DNA of 64,000 bases from Aequorivita aurantiaca (GTDB lineage: Bacteria; Bacteroidota; Bacteroidia; Flavobacteriales; Flavobacteriaceae): assembly GCF_030410135.1 (NCBI RefSeq), contig NZ_JAUGQQ010000001.1, positions 186,001 to 250,000 of the forward strand, given 5' to 3'. This document shows, piece after piece, positions 17,821 to 25,083 of this stretch. A model generated the notes under the pieces. The model was not told where the DNA came from and did not search any database. It worked only from the letters and a program-made list of their open reading frames with translations. Every line of letters begins with the position of its first letter. Position 1 is the first letter of the stretch. Made by a program: the position numbers and the translations under genes.

Positions 17821-19142
17821 AACCAATGCTACAAAAGGAAAACATATTAATTGTTGATGATGACATAAATATTTTGGAACTCCTCCAGCGCCATTTGCAT
17901 TCTTTGGATTATCACACCTTCAAAGCAATTTCAGTAAAGGAAGCAGTAGCCATTTTACGCGACACGGAAATCGATTTATTGATAACAGACCTAAAAATGC
18001 CCGAAGTGGATGGTTTTCAACTCATCAAATTTGCATCAGAACATTACCCGAAGATGCCAAAATTGGTTGTTACAGGCTATCCTTCCGTTCAGGATGCACT
18101 TTCCGCAATAAAATCTGGAGTTGTGGATTATTTGGTAAAACCTTTTACGAAAGAAGAATTAAAGCAGGGCGTTCTAAAATCACTTTCCACACATTCAAAG
18201 AAAAAACCAAGCAATGTCACTTCAGAAGGGAAAAAATATAACGAAATAATTGGGGAAAGTGAAGCAATCAATAAAGTTATTCAGATAATTGACCGCGTTA
18301 AAGATAACAAAGCTACAATTTTTATTAGCGGCGAAAGCGGCACGGGTAAAGAACTTGTAGCCCGATCCATCCATTACAACGGAAAATATTCACGTGAACC
18401 ATTTATTGCTGTTAACTGCGGTGGAATTCCTGAAAACCTTTTGGAATCAGAGCTTTTTGGTTATGTGAAGGGTGCCTTTACGGGAGCAAACGATTCCCGC
18501 GAAGGTTTGTTTCAAGCAGCTCATGGAGGCACTATTTTTTTGGACGAAATTGGAAACGCCTCTTTGGCCGTCCAATCCAGACTTTTACGGGTCTTGCAGG
18601 AAAAGGAAGTGATGAAAGTGGGCGACAGGAAGACCGAAAAAATTGACGTGCGCGTTATCGCCGCCACCAATAGTAATTTAAAGGAAATGATAGCAAAGGA
18701 AACTTTTCGTGAGGACCTTTTTTATCGATTGACTGTTGTAGAAATCCACGTACCCCCGCTAAGGGAAAGGAAAGATGACATTCCGATGCTATCGGAAAAA
18801 TTTCTCTTCAAATATGGCAAAGAGTACAAAGACAGATACATTACTATCGATCCCGAAGCCCAAGAATTGTTGCAGCGCTATGATTGGCCGGGAAATATTC
18901 GGGAATTGGAAAATGTAATTCAACGGGCCGTAATAATGTGTGACCGGACTATAGGCGTAAATGATTTGCCCGAAACACTTAAATACCGAATCGATTTTCC
19001 CCAAAATGATGAATTGGTATCGCTTAAGGAAATGGAAAAAAAATACATCGAAAAGGTTCTGGCCGCAACGGGCAACAACCAAACCAAGGCTGCAGAAATA
19101 CTCAATATTGACAGAAAGACGCTTCGGGGAAAGTTAAGTTAG
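17817..19142 (+). CDS. Sigma-54-dependent NtrC-type response regulator
   Basis: 441 residues in three domains. Receiver (about 8-122) with phospho-acceptor Asp58 in LLITDLKMP; AAA+ domain with Walker A GESGTGKE at 172-179, the sigma-54 contact loop GAFTGA at 219-224, Walker B GGTIFLDEIG and an Arg finger region REDLFYRL; C-terminal Fis-type helix-turn-helix (NNQTKAAEILNIDRKTLRGKLS). The intact GAFTGA loop says it can open sigma-54 promoters. A -24/-12 promoter stands 251 bases after its stop, which makes the downstream 57-residue gene and glutamate dehydrogenase its likely targets (inference). Confidence 0.95.
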   Translation: MKPMLQKENILIVDDDINILELLQRHLHSLDYHTFKAISVKEAVAILRDTEIDLLITDLKMPEVDGFQLIKFASEHYPKMPKLVVTGYPSVQDALSAIKSGVVDYLVKPFTKEELKQGVLKSLSTHSKKKPSNVTSEGKKYNEIIGESEAINKVIQIIDRVKDNKATIFISGESGTGKELVARSIHYNGKYSREPFIAVNCGGIPENLLESELFGYVKGAFTGANDSREGLFQAAHGGTIFLDEIGNASLAVQSRLLRVLQEKEVMKVGDRKTEKIDVRVIAATNSNLKEMIAKETFREDLFYRLTVVEIHVPPLRERKDDIPMLSEKFLFKYGKEYKDRYITIDPEAQELLQRYDWPGNIRELENVIQRAVIMCDRTIGVNDLPETLKYRIDFPQNDELVSLKEMEKKYIEKVLAATGNNQTKAAEILNIDRKTLRGKLS

Positions 19143-19269
19143 CCCAATCCCTGATTCAAAGTTTGCATTTTCTTAAATAATATAAAAACCGCCATATTAT
19201 TTCGCCGGTTAAAAGTCGCAATTTGATTGTAATCTATACTTTGTACCAATCTCGAATTCAGCATAAAAG

Positions 19270-19305
19270 TGGGGCGTTTCTCCCCATTGTAGAAAATTTG
19301 CCCCA
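19270..19305. promoter_or_regulatory. Possible upstream activator sites for the sigma-54 promoter
   Basis: An interrupted dyad TGGGG-N7-CCCCA (19270-19286) is followed by a third GC block GCCCCA (19300-19305), which also pairs with TGGGGC at 19270. Such GC blocks stand out in AT-rich surroundings. Relative to the expected start at about 19420 they centre near -142 and -117, the usual distance for NtrC-type enhancers. The site sequence itself is not a known consensus. The remainder of the gap 19143-19392 shows nothing else I recognise. Confidence 0.4.
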
Positions 19306-19392
19306 ACCCATCAAATGAGAAAATTTATTACAAAATATTCAATGCTCTATTTTTCAATGACTTAAGTAATTTTATTACTTTATTTATTATAA

Positions 19393-19410
19393 TTGGCACA
19401 CACCTTGCCA
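19393..19410 (+). promoter_or_regulatory. Sigma-54 (-24/-12) promoter
   Basis: TTGGCACACACCTTGCCA matches the consensus TGGCAC-N5-TTGC exactly, with GG at 19395-19396 and GC at 19407-19408, ten bases between them as required. The start of transcription would be near 19420, 17 bases before the ATG of the 57-residue gene. It lies directly downstream of the gene for an NtrC-type activator on the same strand. Confidence 0.88.
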
Positions 19411-19436
19411 AATGTAACTCGCAAACATGAAATTTA

Positions 19437-19610
19437 ATGAACCATCATCCTACAAATCTTTGTCCCGAATGTGCGCACGCTCCCTATTGTGTGATAACGC
19501 ACAATCATTCAGCGGTGCTTTCCTGTAGTGAGTTTGACGAACTACGGCATCGTGCCCCTGAACCCATACTTAAAATAACAAAAAGAGAGCCTGAAATGGC
19601 TACCATTTAA
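19437..19610 (+). CDS. 57-residue cysteine-rich small protein
   Basis: An ATG-to-TAA frame of 58 codons, previously easy to miss because of its size. It starts MNHHPTNLCPECAHAPYCVI and has cysteines at 9, 12, 18 and 30 (CxxC-x5-C-x11-C) plus five His residues in the first 24, then LSCSEFDELR and a basic tail. The pattern fits a zinc-ribbon or small iron-sulfur/rubredoxin-like site. It begins about 17 bases after the predicted sigma-54 transcription start and ends 13 bases before the glutamate dehydrogenase ATG, so both should share one mRNA. A 33-codon frame starting at 19427 overlaps it but has no protein-like features. Function unknown. Confidence 0.75.
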   Translation: MNHHPTNLCPECAHAPYCVITHNHSAVLSCSEFDELRHRAPEPILKITKREPEMATI

Positions 19611-19623
19611 AACAATTATTAAA

Positions 19624-20919
19624 ATGACAAATACACAAACCTTGGAAAAACCACAAGCTGCAAAAAGAGGAATGTTGGACAACGTGCTGGAGCAATTCAA
19701 TAGCGCTGCTGACAAAATTGATCTGAACCCAAACGTTCGCAAAATTTTAAGCATCACAAATACTGAAATAATTATTCACTTTCCGGTTCGAATGGACAAT
19801 GGAAATGTGGAAATTTTTACTGGATACCGTGTGCAGCATAACAACGCACTTGGACCATACAAAGGTGGTCTTCGCTACCATCCAACGGTAGATATTGACG
19901 CTGCCCGTGCCTTGGCAATGTGGATGACATGGAAAACATCACTTGCCGGCTTGCCTTACGGAGGGGCAAAAGGAGGGATACAGATCGACCCTTCAAAATA
20001 TTCAAAAGGTGAATTGGAGCGTATTACCCGTCGGTTCACTTATGCTTTAGGTGAAAATATTGGCCCAGAGCATGATATTCCGGCTCCGGACGTAAACACC
20101 AATGACCAAACCATGGCTTGGATTGCAGATACGTACATGAGTACAAAAAGCACTAGCGAGCGTTCCAAAAATCAACACGTTGTTACCGGAAAACCAGTGG
20201 GCAGCGGAGGATTGGAAGGTCGTGACCGTGCCACTGGGTATGGCGTGTTCTTGACCATTAAATTTTGGGCAGAAAAGAACAACCAAAGCCTAAACGGAAA
20301 AACATTCATCGTGCAAGGTTTCGGCAATGTTGGCTATTGGGCAGCACATTTCCTTGAAAATGAAGGAGCAAAAATGGTTGGGGTCCAAGATGCCTTCGGA
20401 AGTCTACAAAACCAAGAAGGAATTGCCGTGGAGGATCTTTTCAACTACGGAAAGGCAAACAGTGGAAGTATTGTAGGTTTCCCCGAGGCCGAAGCCATGA
20501 ACGGTAAGGAATTTTTCGGCCTGGAGTGCGATATCTGTATTCCAGCAGCTTTGGGCAACCAAATTACCAAAGAAAATGCAAATTCCATAAAGGCAACCCT
20601 TATTGCCGAAGGGGCCAATGGCCCAACAGATGTTGAAGGCGAAAAAATATTGCTAGATCGTGGAGTTACCATTATTCCTGACATTATGTGCAACTCCGGT
20701 GGCGTTATAGGAAGCTATTTCGAATGGCTTCAAAATCGTAACGGAGAGCTTTGGCAGCTGGACGAAATTTTGGAAAAACTAGAGAAAAAACTTCGTTCAA
20801 CCTATAAAAAGGTTACGGCCTATTCCGAAGAAAAGGGAATTGACATGCGAACCGCTGCTTTTGCAATTGCAATTGAAAGAATTGAAAAAGCCTATGTTCT
20901 TAGAGGTATTTTCCCATAA
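19624..20919 (+). CDS. Glutamate dehydrogenase (Glu/Leu/Phe/Val family, NAD-type)
   Basis: 431 residues. It interconverts glutamate and 2-oxoglutarate plus ammonia. Seen: the substrate region [11 protein letters not shown] and the catalytic-Lys loop LPYGGAKGGIQIDP, the mid-chain PVGSGGLEGRDRATGYG, and the Rossmann motif GFGNVGYWAAHFL ending in Asp, which suits NAD or dual use. The sequence is of the short hexameric type (RocG/GudB and archaeal enzymes), unlike the E. coli-type NADP enzyme at 33306. Thirteen bases after the small cysteine-rich gene and behind the sigma-54 promoter, so probably made under control of the adjacent two-component system. Confidence 0.95.
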   Translation: MTNTQTLEKPQAAKRGMLDNVLEQFNSAADKIDLNPNVRKILSITNTEIIIHFPVRMDNGNVEIFTGYRVQHNNALGPYKGGLRYHPTVDIDAARALAMWMTWKTSLAGLPYGGAKGGIQIDPSKYSKGELERITRRFTYALGENIGPEHDIPAPDVNTNDQTMAWIADTYMSTKSTSERSKNQHVVTGKPVGSGGLEGRDRATGYGVFLTIKFWAEKNNQSLNGKTFIVQGFGNVGYWAAHFLENEGAKMVGVQDAFGSLQNQEGIAVEDLFNYGKANSGSIVGFPEAEAMNGKEFFGLECDICIPAALGNQITKENANSIKATLIAEGANGPTDVEGEKILLDRGVTIIPDIMCNSGGVIGSYFEWLQNRNGELWQLDEILEKLEKKLRSTYKKVTAYSEEKGIDMRTAAFAIAIERIEKAYVLRGIFP

Positions 20920-20934
20920 TTAATTTGAATCCAC

Positions 20935-20987
20935 AAAGATGGAACATCGCTCCCAAACTCTTGAAGCGGTACCGATGTTCCATCTTT
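20935..20987 (+). terminator. Long perfect hairpin between glutamate dehydrogenase and the Rnk-like gene
   Basis: Fifteen bases at 20935-20949 (AAAGATGGAACATCG) pair perfectly with 20973-20987 around a 23-base loop. It starts 15 bases after the dehydrogenase stop and ends 21 bases before the next ATG. No T run follows (ATTAAC), so it may reduce read-through, protect the upstream mRNA end or regulate the next gene rather than fully terminate. Confidence 0.6.
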
Positions 20988-21008
20988 ATTAACAATGAAA
21001 CGAGAACC

Positions 21009-21425
21009 ATGAAATATGGAAATTTGATATTAGAGAAAAAAGAGTACGTTTTTTTAAAGCGCCTACTCAATGTTACAGGTTATTATAAAGATGAAAACAC
21101 TAAGGTTTCCCTCAAAAAACTGAGCGCGGAACTTACCAGTGCTATCATTTATGACCACGAGGAAATGCCTGCAGATATAATCCGCTTTAATAGCGTTGTA
21201 ACGGTGCAATCCGGAACTTGGGAAACAGAATTCCAGTTGGTCATTCCAACGGAGCGCGACATTGCGGCGAACAAAATTTCAATTTTAGCGCCCATGGGTT
21301 CCGCCGTTATGGGTTATGCCGAAGGTGATTCCGTAATATGGAATTTCCCCAACGGCACCAAGGAATTAAAAATTACAAGTGTAAAGCAATCGGAAAGACC
21401 GATTGACATTGATGTACTATCATAA
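21009..21425 (+). CDS. GreA/GreB-family, Rnk-like factor
   Basis: 138 residues from the ATG at 21009; the frame is open upstream to 20925, but that part covers the hairpin and is not family-like. The C-terminal GreA/GreB FKBP-like fold is recognisable: NSVVTVQSGTWETEFQLVIP, then ISILAPMGSAVMGYAEGDSVIW and the closing LKITSV. The N-terminal part is a short helical segment, not the full Gre coiled coil, which resembles Rnk (regulator of nucleoside diphosphate kinase) proteins that contact RNA polymerase. Follows glutamate dehydrogenase on the same strand. Confidence 0.82.
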   Translation: MKYGNLILEKKEYVFLKRLLNVTGYYKDENTKVSLKKLSAELTSAIIYDHEEMPADIIRFNSVVTVQSGTWETEFQLVIPTERDIAANKISILAPMGSAVMGYAEGDSVIWNFPNGTKELKITSVKQSERPIDIDVLS

Positions 21426-21454
21426 CTTTCGCACTACAAAAACTATTTAAAATC

Positions 21455-21835
21455 ATGAAGATTTACGATCACGATTCGCCAGAGGCAATAACTTTTAAAA
21501 ACAGTTCCATTGAATTGGACAATTGGATTGAACATCTTAATTATATTGAAAAGGAAATAGAAAATTTATTGAATCTTGGAAAAAAGGAACTTTCCAAAGC
21601 ATTTGATTCTGAAAATGTATTGCAGAAACTGGCCGAAGAAAAGGAAAGCAATACTGCCACGATCGATGCTTTTTTAAAATATAAGGAAAGTTTGCCAAAA
21701 GCCGCAGAGTGTGAAGACGCCGACTGCGATATGTTTTACATAACCGAACACGAAAGATTTCGAAAAAGCTATTCGGCACATTTAAAAAAATACCGAGAGG
21801 TGAAAGAGGAATATTTCAATATCCTCAGCAAATAG
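21455..21835 (+). CDS. Coiled-coil protein, unknown function
   Basis: 126 residues, strongly helical and charged. Heptad-like stretches run from IELDNWIEHLNYIEKEIENLL to the middle and again in HERFRKSYSAHLKKYREVKEEYF; a short acidic Cys-containing loop (CEDADCDMF) lies between them. No signal peptide or membrane segment. Starts 29 bases after the Rnk-like gene and ends 31 bases before the transhydrogenase, so it belongs to the same run. I do not recognise a family. Confidence 0.65.
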   Translation: MKIYDHDSPEAITFKNSSIELDNWIEHLNYIEKEIENLLNLGKKELSKAFDSENVLQKLAEEKESNTATIDAFLKYKESLPKAAECEDADCDMFYITEHERFRKSYSAHLKKYREVKEEYFNILSK

Positions 21836-21866
21836 TAAATATAAGAAATTCGATTTTCAAAAAAAT

Positions 21867-23000
21867 ATGAGCGAACAGCCACAGCCCAAGACAATAGGAA
21901 TCCTTAAAACCCCAAACGATCCGAGGGTTTGTTTGTTACCCAAGGAAGTTAAAAAACTCACCGGGGAGTTAGCGCTCAATATTCTATTCGAGCCGGGGCT
22001 GGGCAGTTCGCTAGATATTGACGACGCCCAATATATACAGGCAGGCGCACTGCCAAAGTCCCGGGAAGAAATCTCTAAAAATTCGGATACCATTGTATCC
22101 ATTAATCATACTTTTAGCGAAGTGGAAATGAAGGGGGGTTGTTGCTTCATTGGTATTTTCAACCCCCTCTTTCATGATTCCAAATTCGCTATATATCAAA
22201 AGAACAACGCTACTGTTTATAGTTTGGACCTACTTCCGCGCACTACTTTAGCGCAATCTATGGATGTGCTCTCTTCCATGGCTTCGCTTGCAGGTTATAG
22301 AGCCGTTATAAAAGCCGCGGAAATTTACAACGGCGTTTTCCCGATGTTTACAACAGCAGCCGGCACACTTACTCCCGTAAAAATATTGGTTTTGGGAGCT
22401 GGAGTGGCAGGTTTGCAGGCCATTGCCACTGCCCGCCGTCTGGGTGCGGTTGTAGAAGCTTTTGATGTTCGAAAATCTGCCGGAGAAGAAGTCCGCAGTC
22501 TTGGCGCAACATTTATTGAAGTGGAAGGTTATGCCGAATCTGCCAATGCCGGTGGCTACGCAGTGGAACAAAGCGAAACCTACCAAAAAAAGCAGAAAGA
22601 GCTGATCCACAATCATATTCTATCCGCAAACATTGTTATTAGTACCGCAAATATTCCGGGACGTAAAGCACCGCTACTGATTGAAACACGCTCTGTAGAA
22701 AGCATGCAACCCGGCAGCGTAATTGTTGATTTGGCCGCTGAACAGGGTGGAAATTGCGAACTTTCAAAAAACAAACAAATTATAAATCACAATGGGGTTA
22801 CCATTTTGGGAAATTCAACACTTTCTGCTGAAATTCCTGCCGCCGCCTCAAAATTGTTGTCCAACAATTTTTTCTCCTTTTTAAAATACAAACAAAAGGC
22901 AGAAGCCCAAGACAATGATCCATTGTTAAGCGCTTCCAAAATAATGGACAATGGCGAATGGACGCACCCACATTTCATCAAACAACTACAACCAGCATAA
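21867..23000 (+). CDS. pntAA: Proton-translocating NAD(P) transhydrogenase, NAD-binding subunit (alpha 1)
   Basis: 377 residues forming domain I, which binds NAD(H) at the cytoplasmic face. Seen: the N-terminal KTIGILKTPNDPRVCLLPKEVKKL with the family's Arg, the DLLPRTTLAQSMDVLSSM block (Arg and Gln contacts for nicotinamide), the Rossmann motif GAGVAGLQAIATARRLGA followed by AFDVR, and the AEIPAAASKLLSNN end. The three-gene split (alpha 1, alpha 2, beta) is common in bacteria. The complex exchanges hydride between NADH and NADP driven by the proton gradient. Three bases separate it from the next subunit. Confidence 0.95.
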   Translation: MSEQPQPKTIGILKTPNDPRVCLLPKEVKKLTGELALNILFEPGLGSSLDIDDAQYIQAGALPKSREEISKNSDTIVSINHTFSEVEMKGGCCFIGIFNPLFHDSKFAIYQKNNATVYSLDLLPRTTLAQSMDVLSSMASLAGYRAVIKAAEIYNGVFPMFTTAAGTLTPVKILVLGAGVAGLQAIATARRLGAVVEAFDVRKSAGEEVRSLGATFIEVEGYAESANAGGYAVEQSETYQKKQKELIHNHILSANIVISTANIPGRKAPLLIETRSVESMQPGSVIVDLAAEQGGNCELSKNKQIINHNGVTILGNSTLSAEIPAAASKLLSNNFFSFLKYKQKAEAQDNDPLLSASKIMDNGEWTHPHFIKQLQPA

Positions 23001-23003
23001 CTT

Positions 23004-23300
23004 ATGGATTTTATAAATCTACACATCCAAGAAATTTATTTTGTCATTTTCTGCGTTTTCATCGGTATTGAAGTAATTGCCAATGTTCCCGCCATTTTAC
23101 ATACCCCGCTTATGAGCGGCGCCAATGCTATTAGCGGCGTTATTTTGGTGGGTGCCATTATTGTGATGCTCCGGGTTCCGGCCGATGATTACCTAAATCT
23201 TACTTTGGGAGGAATTGCAGTTTTTTTGGGCACGCTCAATATATCCGGCGGATTTTTCGTAACAGGAAGAATGCTTAAAATGTTCAGTCCGAAAAAATAA
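23004..23300 (+). CDS. pntAB: NAD(P) transhydrogenase, short membrane subunit (alpha 2)
   Basis: 98 residues with three membrane helices (about 8-30, 36-54 and 60-90) and the conserved loop IPAILHTPLMSGANAISG seen here as VPAILHTPLMSGANAISG. It supplies part of the proton channel of the transhydrogenase. Three bases after alpha 1; 126 bases, including a large hairpin, separate it from the beta subunit. Confidence 0.95.
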   Translation: MDFINLHIQEIYFVIFCVFIGIEVIANVPAILHTPLMSGANAISGVILVGAIIVMLRVPADDYLNLTLGGIAVFLGTLNISGGFFVTGRMLKMFSPKK

Positions 23301-23331
23301 TTTCCCAGTATATTCTATTCACTCAATTCCT

Positions 23332-23386
23332 AAAGACGAAAAACATAAGGTTCCTCACATAAAAATACCCTTATGTTTTAGTCTTT
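23332..23386 (+). terminator. Terminator-like hairpin inside the transhydrogenase operon
   Basis: Bases 23332-23350 (AAAGAC-GA-AAAACATAAGG) pair with 23369-23386 (CCTTATGTTTTAGTCTTT) with one small bulge, and the right arm runs into a T tract. By structure it is an intrinsic terminator, yet it lies between pntAB and pntB. It may be an attenuator that sets subunit ratio, or mark a processing site. Confidence 0.65.
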
Positions 23387-23426
23387 TTTAATTTCCTTTT
23401 TATCCAAAAACCAACAACTTAAAATA

Positions 23427-24815
23427 ATGCATGCAATCATCGAAATAGGTTATCTAATTGCCACGCTATCCTTTTTGGGAGGACTGAAGTTTATGAGTTC
23501 TCCAAAAAATGCAAAAACGGGAAATTTAATAGCGGCAATGGGAATGGTTCTGGCCGTAGTGCTCACATTCATTGCCGCGGTGAGTGCCACAGTTCCATAT
23601 ATAAATTTGATTATTATGCTGCTGGCTATTGCCATAGGGACAGTGATCGGAAAAAGAGTTTCCGATAAAGTGGAAATGACCGGAATGCCACAATTGGTTT
23701 CTCTCTTCAACGCAACCGGTGGTGGCTGCGCGATGCTGTTAGGTTTGGTTGAGGCCAACCAAATGGAGCTGGCAACCGTTATTCTCGGAAACCAAATTTT
23801 GCTGATTGCCGGATTGGTTACTGGCGCCGTAGCCTTAACCGGAAGTATTATTGCCGAACGAAAATTAGCGGGAAAAGTAAAAGACAGACGTAGCAAAACC
23901 GTTATCATTTCCGCACGGTTACTTTTGGGATTGCTGTTTTTATTGCCAGTGCTTTATTTTTTCGGCATCATTCCTATCGGTTTCACTGCATTTATGTACG
24001 TTCTATCCTTAATCGCAATGATTTATGGGGTACTCTTTGTTTTGCCCATTGGCGGGGCGGACATGCCGGTGGTAATTTCACTTTTAAACAGTATAACGGG
24101 AATTGCTACGGCTTTTGCGGGCTTCGTGTATGGAAACAAAGCCATGATAGCAGGTGGTATTTTTGTGGGCGCTGCGGGAATTTTGCTTACACTTTTAATG
24201 TGTAAGGCTATGAACCGTTCCTTGATGAAAGTGCTTGCGGGAACTTTTAAAAAGAGCAAAAATGGACAGGTGGAGGAAGAGCAGGAAATAAAGGAAATCA
24301 GCATTTCTGAAACGGCCTTATCGCTATCTTTTGCGCAAAAAGTGGCCATTGTACCGGGTTATGGCCTGGCAGTAGCACAAGCGCAGCATATTTGTGGGCA
24401 ACTTCAGCAACTTTTGGAAAAACGAAATGTGGAAGTAAACTATATCATCCATCCCGTGGCAGGCCGTATGCCCGGACATATGAATGTTTTGCTTGCCGAA
24501 GCAAATGTGGATTATTCCCGACTAAAAGAAATGGAAGAGGGCAACGAAAATATGGCCCAATATGATACCGTTTTGGTAATCGGAGCCAATGATGTGGTTA
24601 ATCCGGCCGCCGAAAATAATCCTGACAGCCCGGTTTATGGAATGCCGATTATCCGTACCCATGAAAGCAAACAGGTAATTGTAATGAAACGAAGTATGGG
24701 AAAAGGATATGCCGGAGTTCAAAATGATCTTTTTGGTTTGGACAATTGCAGCATACTTTTTGGCGATGCAAAATCATCTTTACTGGAAATTGTAAACCAG
24801 TTAAAGCTAATTTAA
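23427..24815 (+). CDS. pntB: NAD(P) transhydrogenase, beta subunit
   Basis: 462 residues: an N-terminal membrane part of eight or nine helices (to about residue 265) and a soluble NADP-binding domain III. Seen: the channel segment LFNATGGGCAMLLG, IGGADMPVVISLLNS with the family's Asn, and in domain III VPGYGLAVAQAQH, GRMPGHMNVLLAEA, IGANDVVNPAA and KRSMGKGYAGVQNDLF, all typical NADP contacts. Completes the enzyme encoded by the two preceding genes. No promoter is evident in the 126-base gap, but the hairpin there suggests separate control. Confidence 0.96.
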   Translation: MHAIIEIGYLIATLSFLGGLKFMSSPKNAKTGNLIAAMGMVLAVVLTFIAAVSATVPYINLIIMLLAIAIGTVIGKRVSDKVEMTGMPQLVSLFNATGGGCAMLLGLVEANQMELATVILGNQILLIAGLVTGAVALTGSIIAERKLAGKVKDRRSKTVIISARLLLGLLFLLPVLYFFGIIPIGFTAFMYVLSLIAMIYGVLFVLPIGGADMPVVISLLNSITGIATAFAGFVYGNKAMIAGGIFVGAAGILLTLLMCKAMNRSLMKVLAGTFKKSKNGQVEEEQEIKEISISETALSLSFAQKVAIVPGYGLAVAQAQHICGQLQQLLEKRNVEVNYIIHPVAGRMPGHMNVLLAEANVDYSRLKEMEEGNENMAQYDTVLVIGANDVVNPAAENNPDSPVYGMPIIRTHESKQVIVMKRSMGKGYAGVQNDLFGLDNCSILFGDAKSSLLEIVNQLKLI

Positions 24816-25083
24816 AACTGAAATTACAGTATAGATTTTCTTCGTTTTAATTTATTGATCCCTTTCCTTTGTTCGACTGTCAATGAATTTCAATTTTCTT
24901 TTTTCGATATAAAATTCAAAAATATTCTTCCGAAATCAGAAATACCGTTGGGTGGAAAGCGGACAGGTTTTTTTTATTTTTTTACGACCGAAAAAATCCT
25001 CGTTTTCTGAAATTTCAGTTATATCTTCGAATTTTTCTATGAAGGAATTATATTAATACAGATTAGAAATTCGACAAAATATT

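Noticed and set aside
19427-19528. 33-codon frame just after the sigma-54 promoter
   Set aside because: Overlaps the 57-residue cysteine-rich frame in another phase and lacks any protein-like pattern; kept only as a possible leader peptide.
23450-23908. 152-codon minus-strand frame opposite pntB
   Set aside because: Same reason: antisense of membrane-helix codons; pntB is certain.
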